Positions 40,118 to 49,463 of a stretch of DNA of 64,000 nucleotides are shown here, piece after piece. The stretch is taken from contig NZ_CP042434.1 of NCBI RefSeq assembly GCF_007971385.1, positions 4,712,001 to 4,776,000 on the forward strand, written 5' to 3'. Under the pieces are notes generated by a model. That model did no database searches, was not told where the DNA came from, and worked only from the letters and a program-made list of their open reading frames with translations. How positions within the stretch are numbered: the stretch's first letter is position 1; every line of letters starts with the position of its first letter. The position numbers and the translations under genes were made by a program. The stretch is from Arachidicoccus ginsenosidivorans. GTDB lineage: Bacteria; Bacteroidota; Bacteroidia; Chitinophagales; Chitinophagaceae.

Positions 40118-40259
40118 ATTTGGGTTATCTTTATAGTGCAATTATACCCCTTTATTTAGTAAAATAAACCAATATGTTTAGGTGTAAGATTTAAAGAGTT
40201 GATTTAAAATTAGTTATCCAATATATTTATTTTTTTATACTAAGTTATTTATCGTTAGT

Positions 40260-41030
40260 ATGTGTTATCAAGTATCCAATAAGCAGAAAACACAGGCCAT
40301 TTATGAGGCCTTACCTGAATTGACAGATCAGCCCTTAAATTTTGATTTTGAACCGGGCTATATCAGCTCTGGATTTACCTTGCCGCGCTGTCCGGTCGTA
40401 CTTAGTGAAAACGGACAGCTTAAGCTAAAGGTATTTGAATGGGGTATGGTGACCAGCTATATGAAAGGATCCATGACAGGCCCTGAGAAAAAACAGCTGG
40501 ACAGACAAAGGTTTAAGCTGCTGAACGCAAGAGCCGAAAGGATTTTGGGGGACACCGGCAGTCTTTGGTATAGAAAAAGAAAAACAAGATTACTGGTGCC
40601 GGTAAATGGCTTTTTTGAATACAGAGAAGTGCCTGGTTTTAAAAACAAGATTCCCTATTATATCCATTTAAAAGACCGGCCAATTTTCTTTTTGCCAGGG
40701 CTCTATAATTATGCGCATCTGCCGGATCAGGAGGGAGAGCTGATCGGGACTTTTACTTTAGTTATCCGGGCAGCTAACCCTGTAATGCGTGCCATTCACA
40801 ATAGCGGCGATCATCCCTTCAGGATGCCCCTGATGCTGCCCCCGACCCTGGAAAGAAAATGGCTGGATCCCAATTTATCTGACGAGCAGTTGCAATCGAT
40901 CCTGGATTATGAATTACCAGGCGCAGCACTGGAATATTATCCGGTAAAATCGCTCTATAGAGCGAGTCCGCTGGATCCGACCCTGATAGAGCCAGTGACG
41001 TATCCGGGGCTTGCGCCCATTGAGGCGTGA
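40260..41030 (+). CDS. SRAP (SOS response-associated peptidase) family protein
   Basis: A 256-residue YedK/HMCES-like protein that crosslinks to abasic sites in single-stranded DNA through its N-terminal Cys. After Met removal Cys2 is exposed (MCYQVS). Other family residues are Asn in FKLLNARAER, Glu in VPVNGFFEYREV, and His in HPFRMPLMLPP. It is divergent from dinB with 142 bases between, supporting a shared damage response. TACTAA (40238-40243) and TTAGTA (40255-40260) flank its start. Confidence 0.95.
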   Translation: MCYQVSNKQKTQAIYEALPELTDQPLNFDFEPGYISSGFTLPRCPVVLSENGQLKLKVFEWGMVTSYMKGSMTGPEKKQLDRQRFKLLNARAERILGDTGSLWYRKRKTRLLVPVNGFFEYREVPGFKNKIPYYIHLKDRPIFFLPGLYNYAHLPDQEGELIGTFTLVIRAANPVMRAIHNSGDHPFRMPLMLPPTLERKWLDPNLSDEQLQSILDYELPGAALEYYPVKSLYRASPLDPTLIEPVTYPGLAPIEA

Positions 41031-41143
41031 ATGTTTATAAATTATGTTTTTTAGGTTTTAGGCTGCTGGGGCGCAATAGGCACAGATAGATTGAGAGGGT
41101 GGTATCGCGGGCTTATACAGATACTATTTTTTTAGGACGGTCG

Positions 41144-41194
41144 CAATACCCAAAGTGGTTGTTCGGAATTTCCGAACAACCACTTTGGGTATTG
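41144..41194. repeat. 25-bp perfect inverted repeat with a 1-nt centre
   Basis: Bases 41144-41168 pair perfectly with 41170-41194 around a single T. It lies between the converging SRAP and SPFH genes, but neither strand has a T run after it. It may be a bidirectional transcript end or the remains of a small repeat element. Confidence 0.8.
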
Positions 41195-41262
41195 TATTGA
41201 TATTTGCGTGGAAAGAGAGGAACATTAAGGTTGCTCCATAGGTTATGAATGTGCGTAAGCAC

Positions 41263-42054
41263 CTAGTCCACCTTCTTGAAAAAGGTCGGTACATTACCAT
41301 AAAGGGGTGTTTTGCCATCCCATTTTTCTATGAACTGCTGCTGTATTAGAAGTGGTGTCAAAGAAGATTGTCTAAGCAAATTGGCCTGCCGCTCCCCTTC
41401 TGCAACGATGACTTTTCTTCGGGCATCGATAGAATCTTTTACCAATTGGTTCTGCGCCTGCATCGCTTCCTGGACTGCTCTGTTTTTGGCATCTACTGCC
41501 TCTACAATGGATTTTGGATAGATCAGGCCAGAAGTCAAGGATTCCAGCTTAAAACCGTCAGAATTCATGAGTTTATTCAGGTTGAATTGAACACTGTCTT
41601 CAAACTGTTGTCGATTACTGATCAACTGTTCTGTTGTGTATTTATTCATCTGTATCCTGAATGCATCCTTGACATAATTATACATGGTGGTATTGGTGAT
41701 TTCATCCAGATTCTTTCGGTATTTGACATAGATATAAGGAGCCTTGCCTGGAATAACGGCATAACTGAGCGTGGGGTCAATGGTAAAAACAGACCCGTCC
41801 TTTGCGTTTACGGTAAAGGGATCATAGTCGACTGTTTTTACAAACAGTGGGAATTCAATAACGTCCTGTGTGAGTGGGTTGTACCAGACTCTGCCTGTAC
41901 GGATCTGTACATTTGAAACGCCTCTTTCGCTTCCGTACTGGTTCACCAAAATCCCTTCGTACCCGGCATCGATCCTGGTACAGCTGGCGCAGGCCGCAAA
42001 AATGAGCGCAATGGCGCCAGCAGCGACAAAAATCTTTTTCATCATCTGAGTCAT
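41263..42054 (-). CDS. SPFH/prohibitin-family lipoprotein
   Basis: A 263-residue SPFH (band 7) protein. The N-terminus MKKIFVAAGAIALIFAAC looks like a lipoprotein signal, so it is probably anchored in a membrane by lipid. SPFH core: DAGYEGILVNQYG, then VIEFPLFVKTVDYDPFTVNAKDGSVFTIDPTLSYAV. A coiled-coil tail follows (AVDAKNRAVQEAMQAQNQLVKDS...VIVAEGERQANLLRQ). Family members form ring scaffolds. The small membrane protein gene lies 29 bases upstream, so both may be one operon. Confidence 0.88.
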   Translation of the reverse strand: MTQMMKKIFVAAGAIALIFAACASCTRIDAGYEGILVNQYGSERGVSNVQIRTGRVWYNPLTQDVIEFPLFVKTVDYDPFTVNAKDGSVFTIDPTLSYAVIPGKAPYIYVKYRKNLDEITNTTMYNYVKDAFRIQMNKYTTEQLISNRQQFEDSVQFNLNKLMNSDGFKLESLTSGLIYPKSIVEAVDAKNRAVQEAMQAQNQLVKDSIDARRKVIVAEGERQANLLRQSSLTPLLIQQQFIEKWDGKTPLYGNVPTFFKKVD

Positions 42055-42083
42055 AAAATAAGCAGATTTAGCTTTTTGAAAAT

Positions 42084-42275
42084 TTAGTATTTGATATGTT
42101 TTTTGAGCAGTGTATACAATTTGATGATGGCGAAAATGTCCAGACCTATGCCAAAAACGCCTAAAAATACCAGCAAATCAGAGGGCTGCGATATCATGGA
42201 GAACAGCTTTGTGATAAGAAAAAGTTCTGCTACGATAAACAAGGGGACAATAATCAGCAGATATTTCCAGTTCAT
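42084..42275 (-). CDS. Small membrane protein with two transmembrane segments
   Basis: A 63-residue protein with hydrophobic stretches LLIIVPLFIVAELFLITKLF and LLVFLGVFGIGLDIFAIIKLY and a short basic end (KKHIKY). No family is recognised. It precedes the SPFH gene on the same strand, which suggests a shared role in the membrane. A TATATTTG box on the minus strand (42319-42312) is a plausible promoter element. Confidence 0.65.
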   Translation of the reverse strand: MNWKYLLIIVPLFIVAELFLITKLFSMISQPSDLLVFLGVFGIGLDIFAIIKLYTLLKKHIKY

Positions 42276-42617
42276 AAATGATATTTTGGTTTACTGTTAC
42301 GAATATTTATACAAATATACGAAAGTAAATTTATATTTAAGGGGTTAATTGATTAGTCTTTAGATTGGCCTCAAGTTAACGCCCGCAAAAAAGAACAGCA
42401 TAATCCAGTGGGATTCAGCTGTGGTTTCCCAGGTATAGTTGCGGCCCTTAAAGGCTGGCTTTTTGTAACGCGCTGAGTCTTTTTTGGATAGAAGAAATGT
42501 GATCGGATAACGTGCTGGCGGACTTATCAATGTCTGGATAGGGCAAATAGATGGCAGAAAAACCAAAGTTGTCATTTTGGCTAACCCACTACAGGAACTG
42601 ATGAACGGCAATAGAGC
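42276..42617 (-). other. Possible gene remnant, no intact gene
   Basis: On the minus strand a frame reading IAVHQFL, TAG, WVSQNDNFGFSAIYLPYPD, then TLSDHISSIQKRLSALQKASL (about 42600-42430) looks protein-like but has an internal stop. A second overlapping frame ends WIMLFFFAGVNLRPI. Neither is recognised. It directly follows the small orphan gene at 42618-42859, so it may be the wreck of a third gene in that group. Confidence 0.3.
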
Positions 42618-42859
42618 CTAGGTGCTATAGTATTTTTTTAGTTCCCCAAGGGTTTTAAGACGAGTGCCATTATCAAGGGCATATATCGGTGTTGTGTCAG
42701 GTAGATAATCGATCAAGGCTTTTACGTCAGTTTTGAAGCATGAGGTATGACCAATTATCGTATAATCATCCCCTTCTGATAAGTCTTTAGGCCACCAGCC
42801 AGATTCTGGATCTTCAGGGGGGCAAGGCCTTTTCTAAAAATTGCATACGTAGTTGACAT
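42618..42859 (-). pseudogene. Small hypothetical gene, one-base frameshift
   Basis: A strong AGGAGG site precedes ATG 42859. The protein begins MSTTYAIFRK. After a one-base slip near the G run at about 42825-42830 (or the adjacent T run), the second frame reads PPEDPESGWWPKDLSEGDD, then TSCFKTDVKALIDYLPD and LKTLGELKKYYST. Corrected length is 80 residues. It is not recognised; the acidic, Trp-containing sequence is soluble and cytosolic. Its start follows the stop of the preceding gene by one base, so translation is probably coupled. Confidence 0.55.
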
Positions 42860-42860
42860 A

Positions 42861-43208
42861 CTACTTCCTCCTATTTTTTATTCTATATGGATCAAATTGT
42901 TTTTCCTTCCACCATTCCCATTGTATAATGCGATCGCAATAGGTGTAATCGTTGACTATAGCTCTAGGGTCAGGGATCGTTTCTTCAAGATAAGGTGTAT
43001 CTTTAGGTATTTCATGTGTAAGACACATTTCTCCATCTTTATTTATTGCATATCTGTCATCGTCCCATGATACATAAGGGCCAAGCGGCCAGGGATACGA
43101 CTTTATCTTGTTCTTTATTGACCTTCTTATGTGCCTCCAGTATATAGCAGTCCTACTATAGTTTCTGGCTCTTTCTTTTGTTATAGCTTTTCTATAGGAT
43201 CTTGACAT
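42861..43208 (-). CDS. Hypothetical basic protein
   Basis: A 115-residue protein with a very basic, Arg/Lys-rich N-terminal 40 residues (RKAITKERARNYSRTAIYW), then an acidic, Trp/Tyr-rich half (YVSWDDDRYAINKDGEMCL, IIQWEWWKEKQFDPY). No signal peptide and no known family. A TAAATTTG box on the minus strand (43251-43244) fits a promoter 36 bases before the start. It is followed at once by the acidic 80-residue gene; a basic/acidic pair could be a toxin-antitoxin or effector-immunity set, but nothing in the sequence proves that. Confidence 0.55.
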   Translation of the reverse strand: MSRSYRKAITKERARNYSRTAIYWRHIRRSIKNKIKSYPWPLGPYVSWDDDRYAINKDGEMCLTHEIPKDTPYLEETIPDPRAIVNDYTYCDRIIQWEWWKEKQFDPYRIKNRRK

Positions 43209-43335
43209 GCTTTAATATTTAAAATTTGGATAATTGGCTTAATCAAATTTATTTTTTATTGGGTAAAATGCGGATATTTAAACTATTTCAGCAATATATC
43301 AATGGTAGGTTGCAATCTTTCGCTAAAAATTAAAG

Positions 43336-43409
43336 TGGAGAGTACCGGATTCGAACCGGTGACCTCTTGCCTGCCAGGCAAGCGCTCTAGCCAACTGAGC
43401 TAACCCCCC
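43336..43409 (-). tRNA. tRNA-Ala(GGC)
   Basis: A 74-nt cloverleaf on the minus strand. The acceptor stem is GGGGGGT/ACTCTCC with two G-U pairs, anticodon stem CTTGC/GCAAG, loop CTGGCAG giving anticodon GGC, and T-loop GTTCGAATC. CCA is not encoded. Confidence 0.95.
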
Positions 43410-43866
43410 TTTAATCAAACAGAACGAATAACTTTCTGCTAATGAGTCGCAAATGTAGTACTGAAAATTTAAATTACAAAAATTAGTAGGAATATTTTTC
43501 AAATCACTAAAAGCATGGGATATATATTGGTTATTATTAATATTTAATTGGTCTGCTAGTCATTTAAAGTTTCCCCTCTTCTCAATAGTGCTGGTTGACC
43601 TGTTCATTTGTTTTTTCTGCACAGAAATTTTCATTGAATGAAATTGCGAGGCCATATTTCGACCCATTCTTAGCGAATTTTCCTCCTTGTCCTAAATATC
43701 GGGTTTGGAATTTAATCTTGAATATGAAGTCGAGATTTAGGTCATATTAACAGGAATCCCCCTATATTTCCCAACATTCCATTCAAATAAAGCACTGTAT
43801 CAGCTGTGATTTCCCTGATAATCCATTAACTTTAACTTCCGTAATCACTATAAAACAGTCCTGAAT
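43410..43866. other. Gene-free region upstream of the TlpA-like gene
   Basis: AT-rich, with no convincing gene. A perfect palindrome TTTCATT-G-AATGAAA lies at 43629-43643, about 225 bases before the TlpA-like start, and could be an operator. No clear promoter box is seen. Confidence 0.35.
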
Positions 43867-45071
43867 ATGAAACGCTGCTTTAGACTTACTTTATTTAGTG
43901 CCTTTCTTACCCTGGTGGCTGGTAGTCAGATCTTCGCCCAAACACCCAGTAAGATTATTATTGATGGTTGTCTTACCGGTGTACAAGACGGAGCCCATAT
44001 ATCCCTTATGAAAGAAGAGGGGTCCGTAGGTAGTGAAGTGGCAAAAGATAGCGTATCTGATGGGCATTTTCATATAGAGTATGCTCCGGAGGATACATTA
44101 CTAGGCAATTACAGCCTTATGTCTTTTGATGATAGCTTTCCTTCCATGGCCTTGAAGCTTTGGGCTAAAGCAGGTCACCCTATTTCCATTACCGGCAAGA
44201 ACACTTTGGTTTATACATGGCAGGTCAAAAGTGATATCCCCGAACAACAAGAATGGACCTATTTTATAAATGCCAATAAGGAGCTTTGGAATGCGTATCA
44301 AAAAAAAGGGGTAATAAGAAAAGGGCTTATGCATATTGCATTAGATGATAATCGTTCCCCCGAAGATAAAAAAACAGCCAGAAAATCAATAGACTCCCTG
44401 GATAAGGTCTCTAACTCAATTGAATATACCATTCAGAAGCAGAACCTGGCCTTACTGCAACAAGGTCCGATGACACTTACCCGACTGGAAGTGCTAAACG
44501 GCGTCGCAAATCAAATTAAATGGTACCAGAAAGAGGAATTTAGAGCCCCAGTTACTAAAATCTATAAAGGCCTGGAGCCTGAGCTAAAAATAGTGTATAT
44601 GGACAAAAACTAACCATTACACTTTATGCACCTAAAGTAATTAAGGCCGGAGATTCTATGTATGACACCAAATTATTAGACATTGCAGGCAACGTGCATC
44701 ATTTGGCGGATTTTAAAGGCAAATATCTTCTAGTTGATTTTTGGAGCTTCGGATGTGGCCCTTGTCATGCATCCATACCGGAATTAAAGGAAATTGCTGA
44801 AAAACTTGAGCGCAAACTGGCTGTAGTCAGTCTTTCCAGCGATACCAAAAAAATCTGGGAAAAGGCCACTGAATATTTTAAAATGACCGGTAATAACTTT
44901 AGCGATTTAAAGGAAGACCGAGGTATTTATGCACATTATGGTGTTGCAGGTATTCCGCATTATGTTTTAATCAGTCCCGACGGTATTGTAAAATCTGCCT
45001 GGACTGGATATGGCACTGGCAGTATCAAAAGCAAATTAAGAGAGCTAACGGGTTTGACAATTGAAGATTAA
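43867..45071 (+). pseudogene. TlpA-like thiol-disulfide protein with DUF4369-type N-terminus, one-base frameshift
   Basis: An exported thioredoxin-fold protein of the Bacteroidota TlpA/ResA-like class. It has a signal peptide (ending SQIFAQ), an N-terminal DUF4369-like beta domain (IIIDGCLTGVQDGAHISLM), a helical linker, and a C-terminal thioredoxin domain with active site FGCGPCHASIPEL and the cis-Pro loop GVAGIPHYVLISPDG. The frame is lost at the A run 44605-44609. One more A joins KKLTITLYAPKVIKAGDSM and gives 401 residues. It probably reduces or oxidises periplasmic cysteines. Confidence 0.85.
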
Positions 45072-45306
45072 ACCAAAGCCTGGTCAGGCAAGCGGGTCGG
45101 CTAAGGTAGTCCTGCATTCGCTAAAACTGACATTATCTATTGAATGGTTAACCTTGAATGATGCCCACATGCTGGCTTTTTATTGGTTCCATTACCGCTT
45201 TAAATAAACTTCCAAAATTAAGAAGAGCAATTAGGGTTGGTAATTGGGTCTTGAGTATTATGAATTTAACCGACTTTTTGGGTTAATTGCCCCACGCTAT
45301 TGATCG

Positions 45307-46671
45307 CTATTGATGCCTCTCCAGAATTCTCCATTTAAGCTTGCTGGTTAAATGTTGGTCATATTTGTAGATAATCCCAAGTAGCACGACTCCTGCCAAA
45401 AGAGTAGCGCCCATTGTATAAAGGAAATATTTGGAAGGATAAAAATAACCAATTACCGCAGCTAGGACCAACATGGAAATTGTAGCAATTAAAGAGGTCG
45501 CCGTACGGATTCGTAAAAAATCAAAGTTCTTTTCCATTCTTTTGTACCGAAGATTAGAGGATAGAAAACCAATAGGTATGCCAAGCCCGCTAAAAGCCAT
45601 ATAAGCTAACGGGATTTTCGAGCTGAAGCAGTGATAACAGACGGTGATAACACTGGTGGTTATAAGCATGACTAGTACTGCCGGCAGATATAAGGAGAGA
45701 TAAACCTTAAGCTGTTTTTTGAAGGTAGGCTGAATAATCAGGTTATTTACTGCAAGCTGATAATAGAAACCCCACAGGTTCTCAAATACATAGGTGAATA
45801 ACACTAAAGGTAAAAAGCAAAAGGCCATAAAAGGAATCTTTGCAAACAAAGCGTCCAGGCCTGTAGCCCCTGTCTTTTGTCCGGATAAAAAGATGATTGC
45901 CATAAGTGTATTAATACACAAGACGCCCATCAGCATACTGGTCGCGGCATTATTGTTTCCGATGAGTATGCTACAAACGATCCGCCAATATCCTTTCTTG
46001 GGGGTAAAGCTATCGTTGGGCCGTTTTGTCGATCTGCTAAAACTGGGCTCCTGATCTTGATAAAAAAAATAAAAAGCAAAAACCAAAACAACACTTATTC
46101 CCAATAGTAAAGCCGATTGAGGCAGGTGCAGGTTCCCGGCGAACTTTAAGGCTAAATAATAGAGGACGCATAATAATGCCAATAAAGCTATATATCCTTT
46201 TTTTCGCCAGGAAATGGCATTTAACAGGTTCTCCGCAAAAAGGATTCCTGTTATCCAATACAAAAGTAGGGTTATGAGCCCGGTTAATGGAAGGGGTCCT
46301 GCTGAAAAATAGAACACCAGTACAAATAGCAGTAAGATTAGGTAGATTGTCTTAAAAAGGGCAAAAGCAAAAAGATCGATGGTCGCCTTCTGCACCCTTG
46401 AAATAGGATATTGTGGCGCTATAATTAGCTTCTTGAGGCAAAAAGAGGGGAATACCTTGTAAAATAAGGGAACAAATAAAAGGCTGTAGCATATCGCCTG
46501 CATGATAAGGGGCGCCTTATCGTGCGCTCCGTGGCTAAAAAGGTAGCCGGCAGCTCCAGCATATAAAAGTAATACCAATGCATACAAGGCATTGCCGATA
46601 AGAGATTCGGTATTATTTGACCGGAAAAATCCCTTAAATTTATTTTTCAATAAAAATACAATGATTTCCAT
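45307..46671 (-). CDS. ABC transporter permease-like membrane protein
   Basis: A 454-residue integral membrane protein with about ten to twelve hydrophobic segments (for example LYALVLLLYAGAAGYLF, TIYLILLLFVLVFYFSAG and YIALLALLCVLYYLAL). It begins 12 bases after the ATPase gene on the same strand, so it is the expected permease of that ABC exporter. Substrate unknown. The permease is intact although its ATPase gene is broken. Confidence 0.75.
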   Translation of the reverse strand: MEIIVFLLKNKFKGFFRSNNTESLIGNALYALVLLLYAGAAGYLFSHGAHDKAPLIMQAICYSLLFVPLFYKVFPSFCLKKLIIAPQYPISRVQKATIDLFAFALFKTIYLILLLFVLVFYFSAGPLPLTGLITLLLYWITGILFAENLLNAISWRKKGYIALLALLCVLYYLALKFAGNLHLPQSALLLGISVVLVFAFYFFYQDQEPSFSRSTKRPNDSFTPKKGYWRIVCSILIGNNNAATSMLMGVLCINTLMAIIFLSGQKTGATGLDALFAKIPFMAFCFLPLVLFTYVFENLWGFYYQLAVNNLIIQPTFKKQLKVYLSLYLPAVLVMLITTSVITVCYHCFSSKIPLAYMAFSGLGIPIGFLSSNLRYKRMEKNFDFLRIRTATSLIATISMLVLAAVIGYFYPSKYFLYTMGATLLAGVVLLGIIYKYDQHLTSKLKWRILERHQ

Positions 46672-46682
46672 GGGATAAAGCG

Positions 46683-47437
46683 CTAGATAATAGCATTTAA
46701 TAAGGATGCGTCCTGGTGATCAGGTTGTAAATATTTGAGGAGCTCGTTATCGATAGACGAGCTGCCATTCTCTTTGAATTGGGATAATGTCCCATTAAAG
46801 GCCAGCGCACTGTCATATAAAACGCCGATCTGAGTAGCAATTTTGTCTACATACAATAAGTCGTGTGAGGAAACGATAATGGTTCGCTCGGCAGATTTGT
46901 ATGCATTGATAAAATTGCAAAGCTTTTGGGCTGCTACAGGATCCAGATTGGCAAAAGGTTCGTCCAGAATCAGTAATCTGGGCTAGTGCAGCATCGCAGC
47001 GCAAATAGATAGCTTTTTACGCATACCACTGGAATAGCTTTTCGATTTTTTAAGTAGCTCCTCTTCATTTTCAAAAAAGTAACCTAGCAGGTTTTCTATG
47101 CGCTCCAGTGACGCTGACTTATTCATGCCGTAAAGCATCCCGATCCACTGTAAATAGTCAATTGCATTTAAATCCCCGATAATCTGATCAAATTCGCTTT
47201 GTATGCCTAGCTCCTTTTTTATAGCCAGTTCGTCCTCCTGATAATTTAAACCACCAATCCATACCTTACCCTGAGTTGGCTTACTGATATCGGCAATAAT
47301 ATTCAATAAGGTGCTTTTACCAGCGCCGTTTTTGCCGAGCAGGCAATAAATGTTGTTTTGCTCTACCCCAGGTTAATGTTATTTAAAACGATTTGTTTTC
47401 CATAGATTTTACTTAGATGTTGTAATTGTATATGCAT
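46683..47437 (-). pseudogene. ABC transporter ATPase, frameshift plus nonsense codon
   Basis: Starting MHIQLQHLSKIYGKQIVLNN, the frame is broken at the C run 47366-47369. The next frame has Walker A LLGKNGAGKSTLL and the signature YSSGMRKKLSICAAMLH. It then meets an in-frame TAG at 46985-46983, where CAG (Gln) would be expected. The same frame continues with PRLLILDEPFANLDP (Walker B) and SSHDLLYVDKIA (switch His) to 46683. Total length would be 251 residues. The nonsense codon makes this a stronger candidate for true inactivation than the other broken genes. Confidence 0.85.
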
Positions 47438-47804
47438 AAGTGTTCTCGTTTCTTCAAATAATGGATTCTTTCATTCCCAGTTCTTACAATTTTCTTCTGA
47501 CCTATTCCCAAACCTCCCTCATCTGTGGTTCGAACATTTAGATACTGTTCGATAGTAATGCTGTAAGGTAACTATTTATTGGCATTCAATTTCTTCCTTT
47601 ATTAAATTGGAGAAATACTTTTAAACGCTACTTATGCATAAATTTACAAATAAGTTCTGAAAAGGATCGTTTTTTGAGGATCACTTCCCCCGCCAAAAAG
47701 AAAATTAATCCCTGCCAAAGATAGAAGCCACGGGGTAAGATTATATAGCTAATGGAAAATTACATTTAAGATAATACGGATAAGTTTTGAATTTCAATTG
47801 CTCC
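47438..47804. other. Gene-free region between the ABC ATPase and the repeat-protein gene
   Basis: AT-rich DNA with no believable gene, no clear TAnnTTTG box on either strand and no strong hairpin. Confidence 0.4.
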
Positions 47805-49297
47805 TTATAATTTCTTTTCAATGCGTATCCATACATCCGCTAAGGAACGAACACCTAAAAATTTTTTGATGCTGGCCTGGTTGGGTAATTCTTTATTGCT
47901 ATTAATTTCTTTGGTTGTGGGACGCCTGTTATATTTGAGGTATTCTTTTTTGAGTAGCATTAATAACTCCGCCTTGGTAAACCTGCCTTTAAGCATATGG
48001 ATGCGGGTATAACCACAAGCTTGCTTCAGCGCTGTAAAACTGCCAAAATGGTTAATAATTGTACGGTAACTAGGCATACCTTTTAGTTGCTTAGTTGCCT
48101 TAACAGTGGCGCCATTTGGAAAACAATACCGGTTGCTGAGCTCAATATAGCGCCTTTTCACCTCCTCTTTGGTCAGGTCCAAATTGTTTGTAAACTCCTT
48201 ATTTTTGGACATCCCCAGCCATTGTAAAAACTGATTGTAGTTACCAACAGCTGTATGAATACGGTCAGGGGTTATCTGCAGTCTTTTGCCAGCTCATCCA
48301 TGGTGGGCGATTTACCCTGTTGCTTGTAATGTTCTATTATTGCATTTATGAGCTTTTTCTTATCCACATCGCTCCATAAACCTGCTTTTTTGAGCAGATT
48401 TCTCCAACCACCAAATTGTTGATTTATATATGCAGTACTGGGCAGTTGATGCTTTTTATAAACTAATTTGTACTGCTTTTCCGTGGTAATCTTTTCTTTT
48501 TTAATAAATTGCAATAAGACTTTTAAAGCCTTGTTTTTATCTTCAGTAACGGGAGACTTAAGGGTAAAGCGGTCCAGTCCAGCGGTTTTAAGAACCGCTG
48601 TCCAGGTCTTTACCCCGAATTTTTTGTAATAAATATTTTTTGAATAGAGTCCATTAGCCTTTAAGCATTCGGATGCCTTTGGCGCCCTTTTGTGTTTTAC
48701 ATAAAAATTAAGCAAAGAATTTTTGACCTGTGCAATGGAAGGATTCAATGTTCTATTGGGCTTCAGTCCTATTTTTTTGATGACTTCCTGCCAACTAGAA
48801 ACCCCAAATGCCTTCAGGATGGTTTCGTAAGCAGGTAACCCGTTAGCAGTAGTACAATCTTTTGTTCCAGGTAATTTTCCATGCTGCTGCTCAAAATCCA
48901 GCAAAGCTTGTTTTAGATCATCCACAGAAGGTTTCCATACTTGATAAAATCCGAGTCCCACTGCTGTTAATACTTCTGCCCAGGTTTTGACCTGAAAAGT
49001 ATTTAAATAAAATACCGGTGCATAAAGCCCGTTAGCCCTGCTGCAATCCACCGTCCTGGGTGATTTGTTGTACTTAGCATAATAATCCAGTAAGGTCTTT
49101 TTTAACTGCTCTTTTGAATATTCCTTTTTTCGGGTGTACTGTAATCCGGCTGCTTTTAAAGCATTGGTCCAGTTACCAAAGTGGCGTTTAATACCGTAGA
49201 GATCCTTATGGAAATCCTCTTTAATGGGGCACCGGCCCGTCCTTTTAAAATGTTCCTGTAATGCCTCAATATATTGCTGTGCTTTATCCTGGTCCAT
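47805..49297 (-). pseudogene. Protein of about eight tandem homing-endonuclease-associated (HNH_repeat-like) repeats, one-base frameshift
   Basis: About 497 residues made almost wholly of 56-66-residue helical repeats, starting MDQDKAQQYIEALQEHF. Each unit has an amphipathic helix, a basic turn (GRCP, YNKSP, HGKLP, HKRAP, QGKSP, YNRRP), a variable middle, and a closing F-G-x-W-x-x-x-L-x-x-x-G-L (HFGNWTNALKAAGL, FGVSSWQEVIKKIGL). Units 2-4 share ANGL before the variable part. This resembles the presumed DNA-binding repeat beside HNH homing endonucleases, but no nuclease domain is present. One base is missing near 48279. Function unknown. Confidence 0.75.
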
Positions 49298-49463
49298 ATT
49301 GGTATTATACAAAGTGGGTGGCAAATTTGATTACCGCTAAATTAATAAAGTATAATAAAGCAGGTGCATTAAAACATATTGCCCAGTCTGTTAGACATAA
49401 ATATAGCAATAAGATGGAAAAAAGACAAGTATAAACTGCTCAGGTTCTTATTAAAAAATATAG

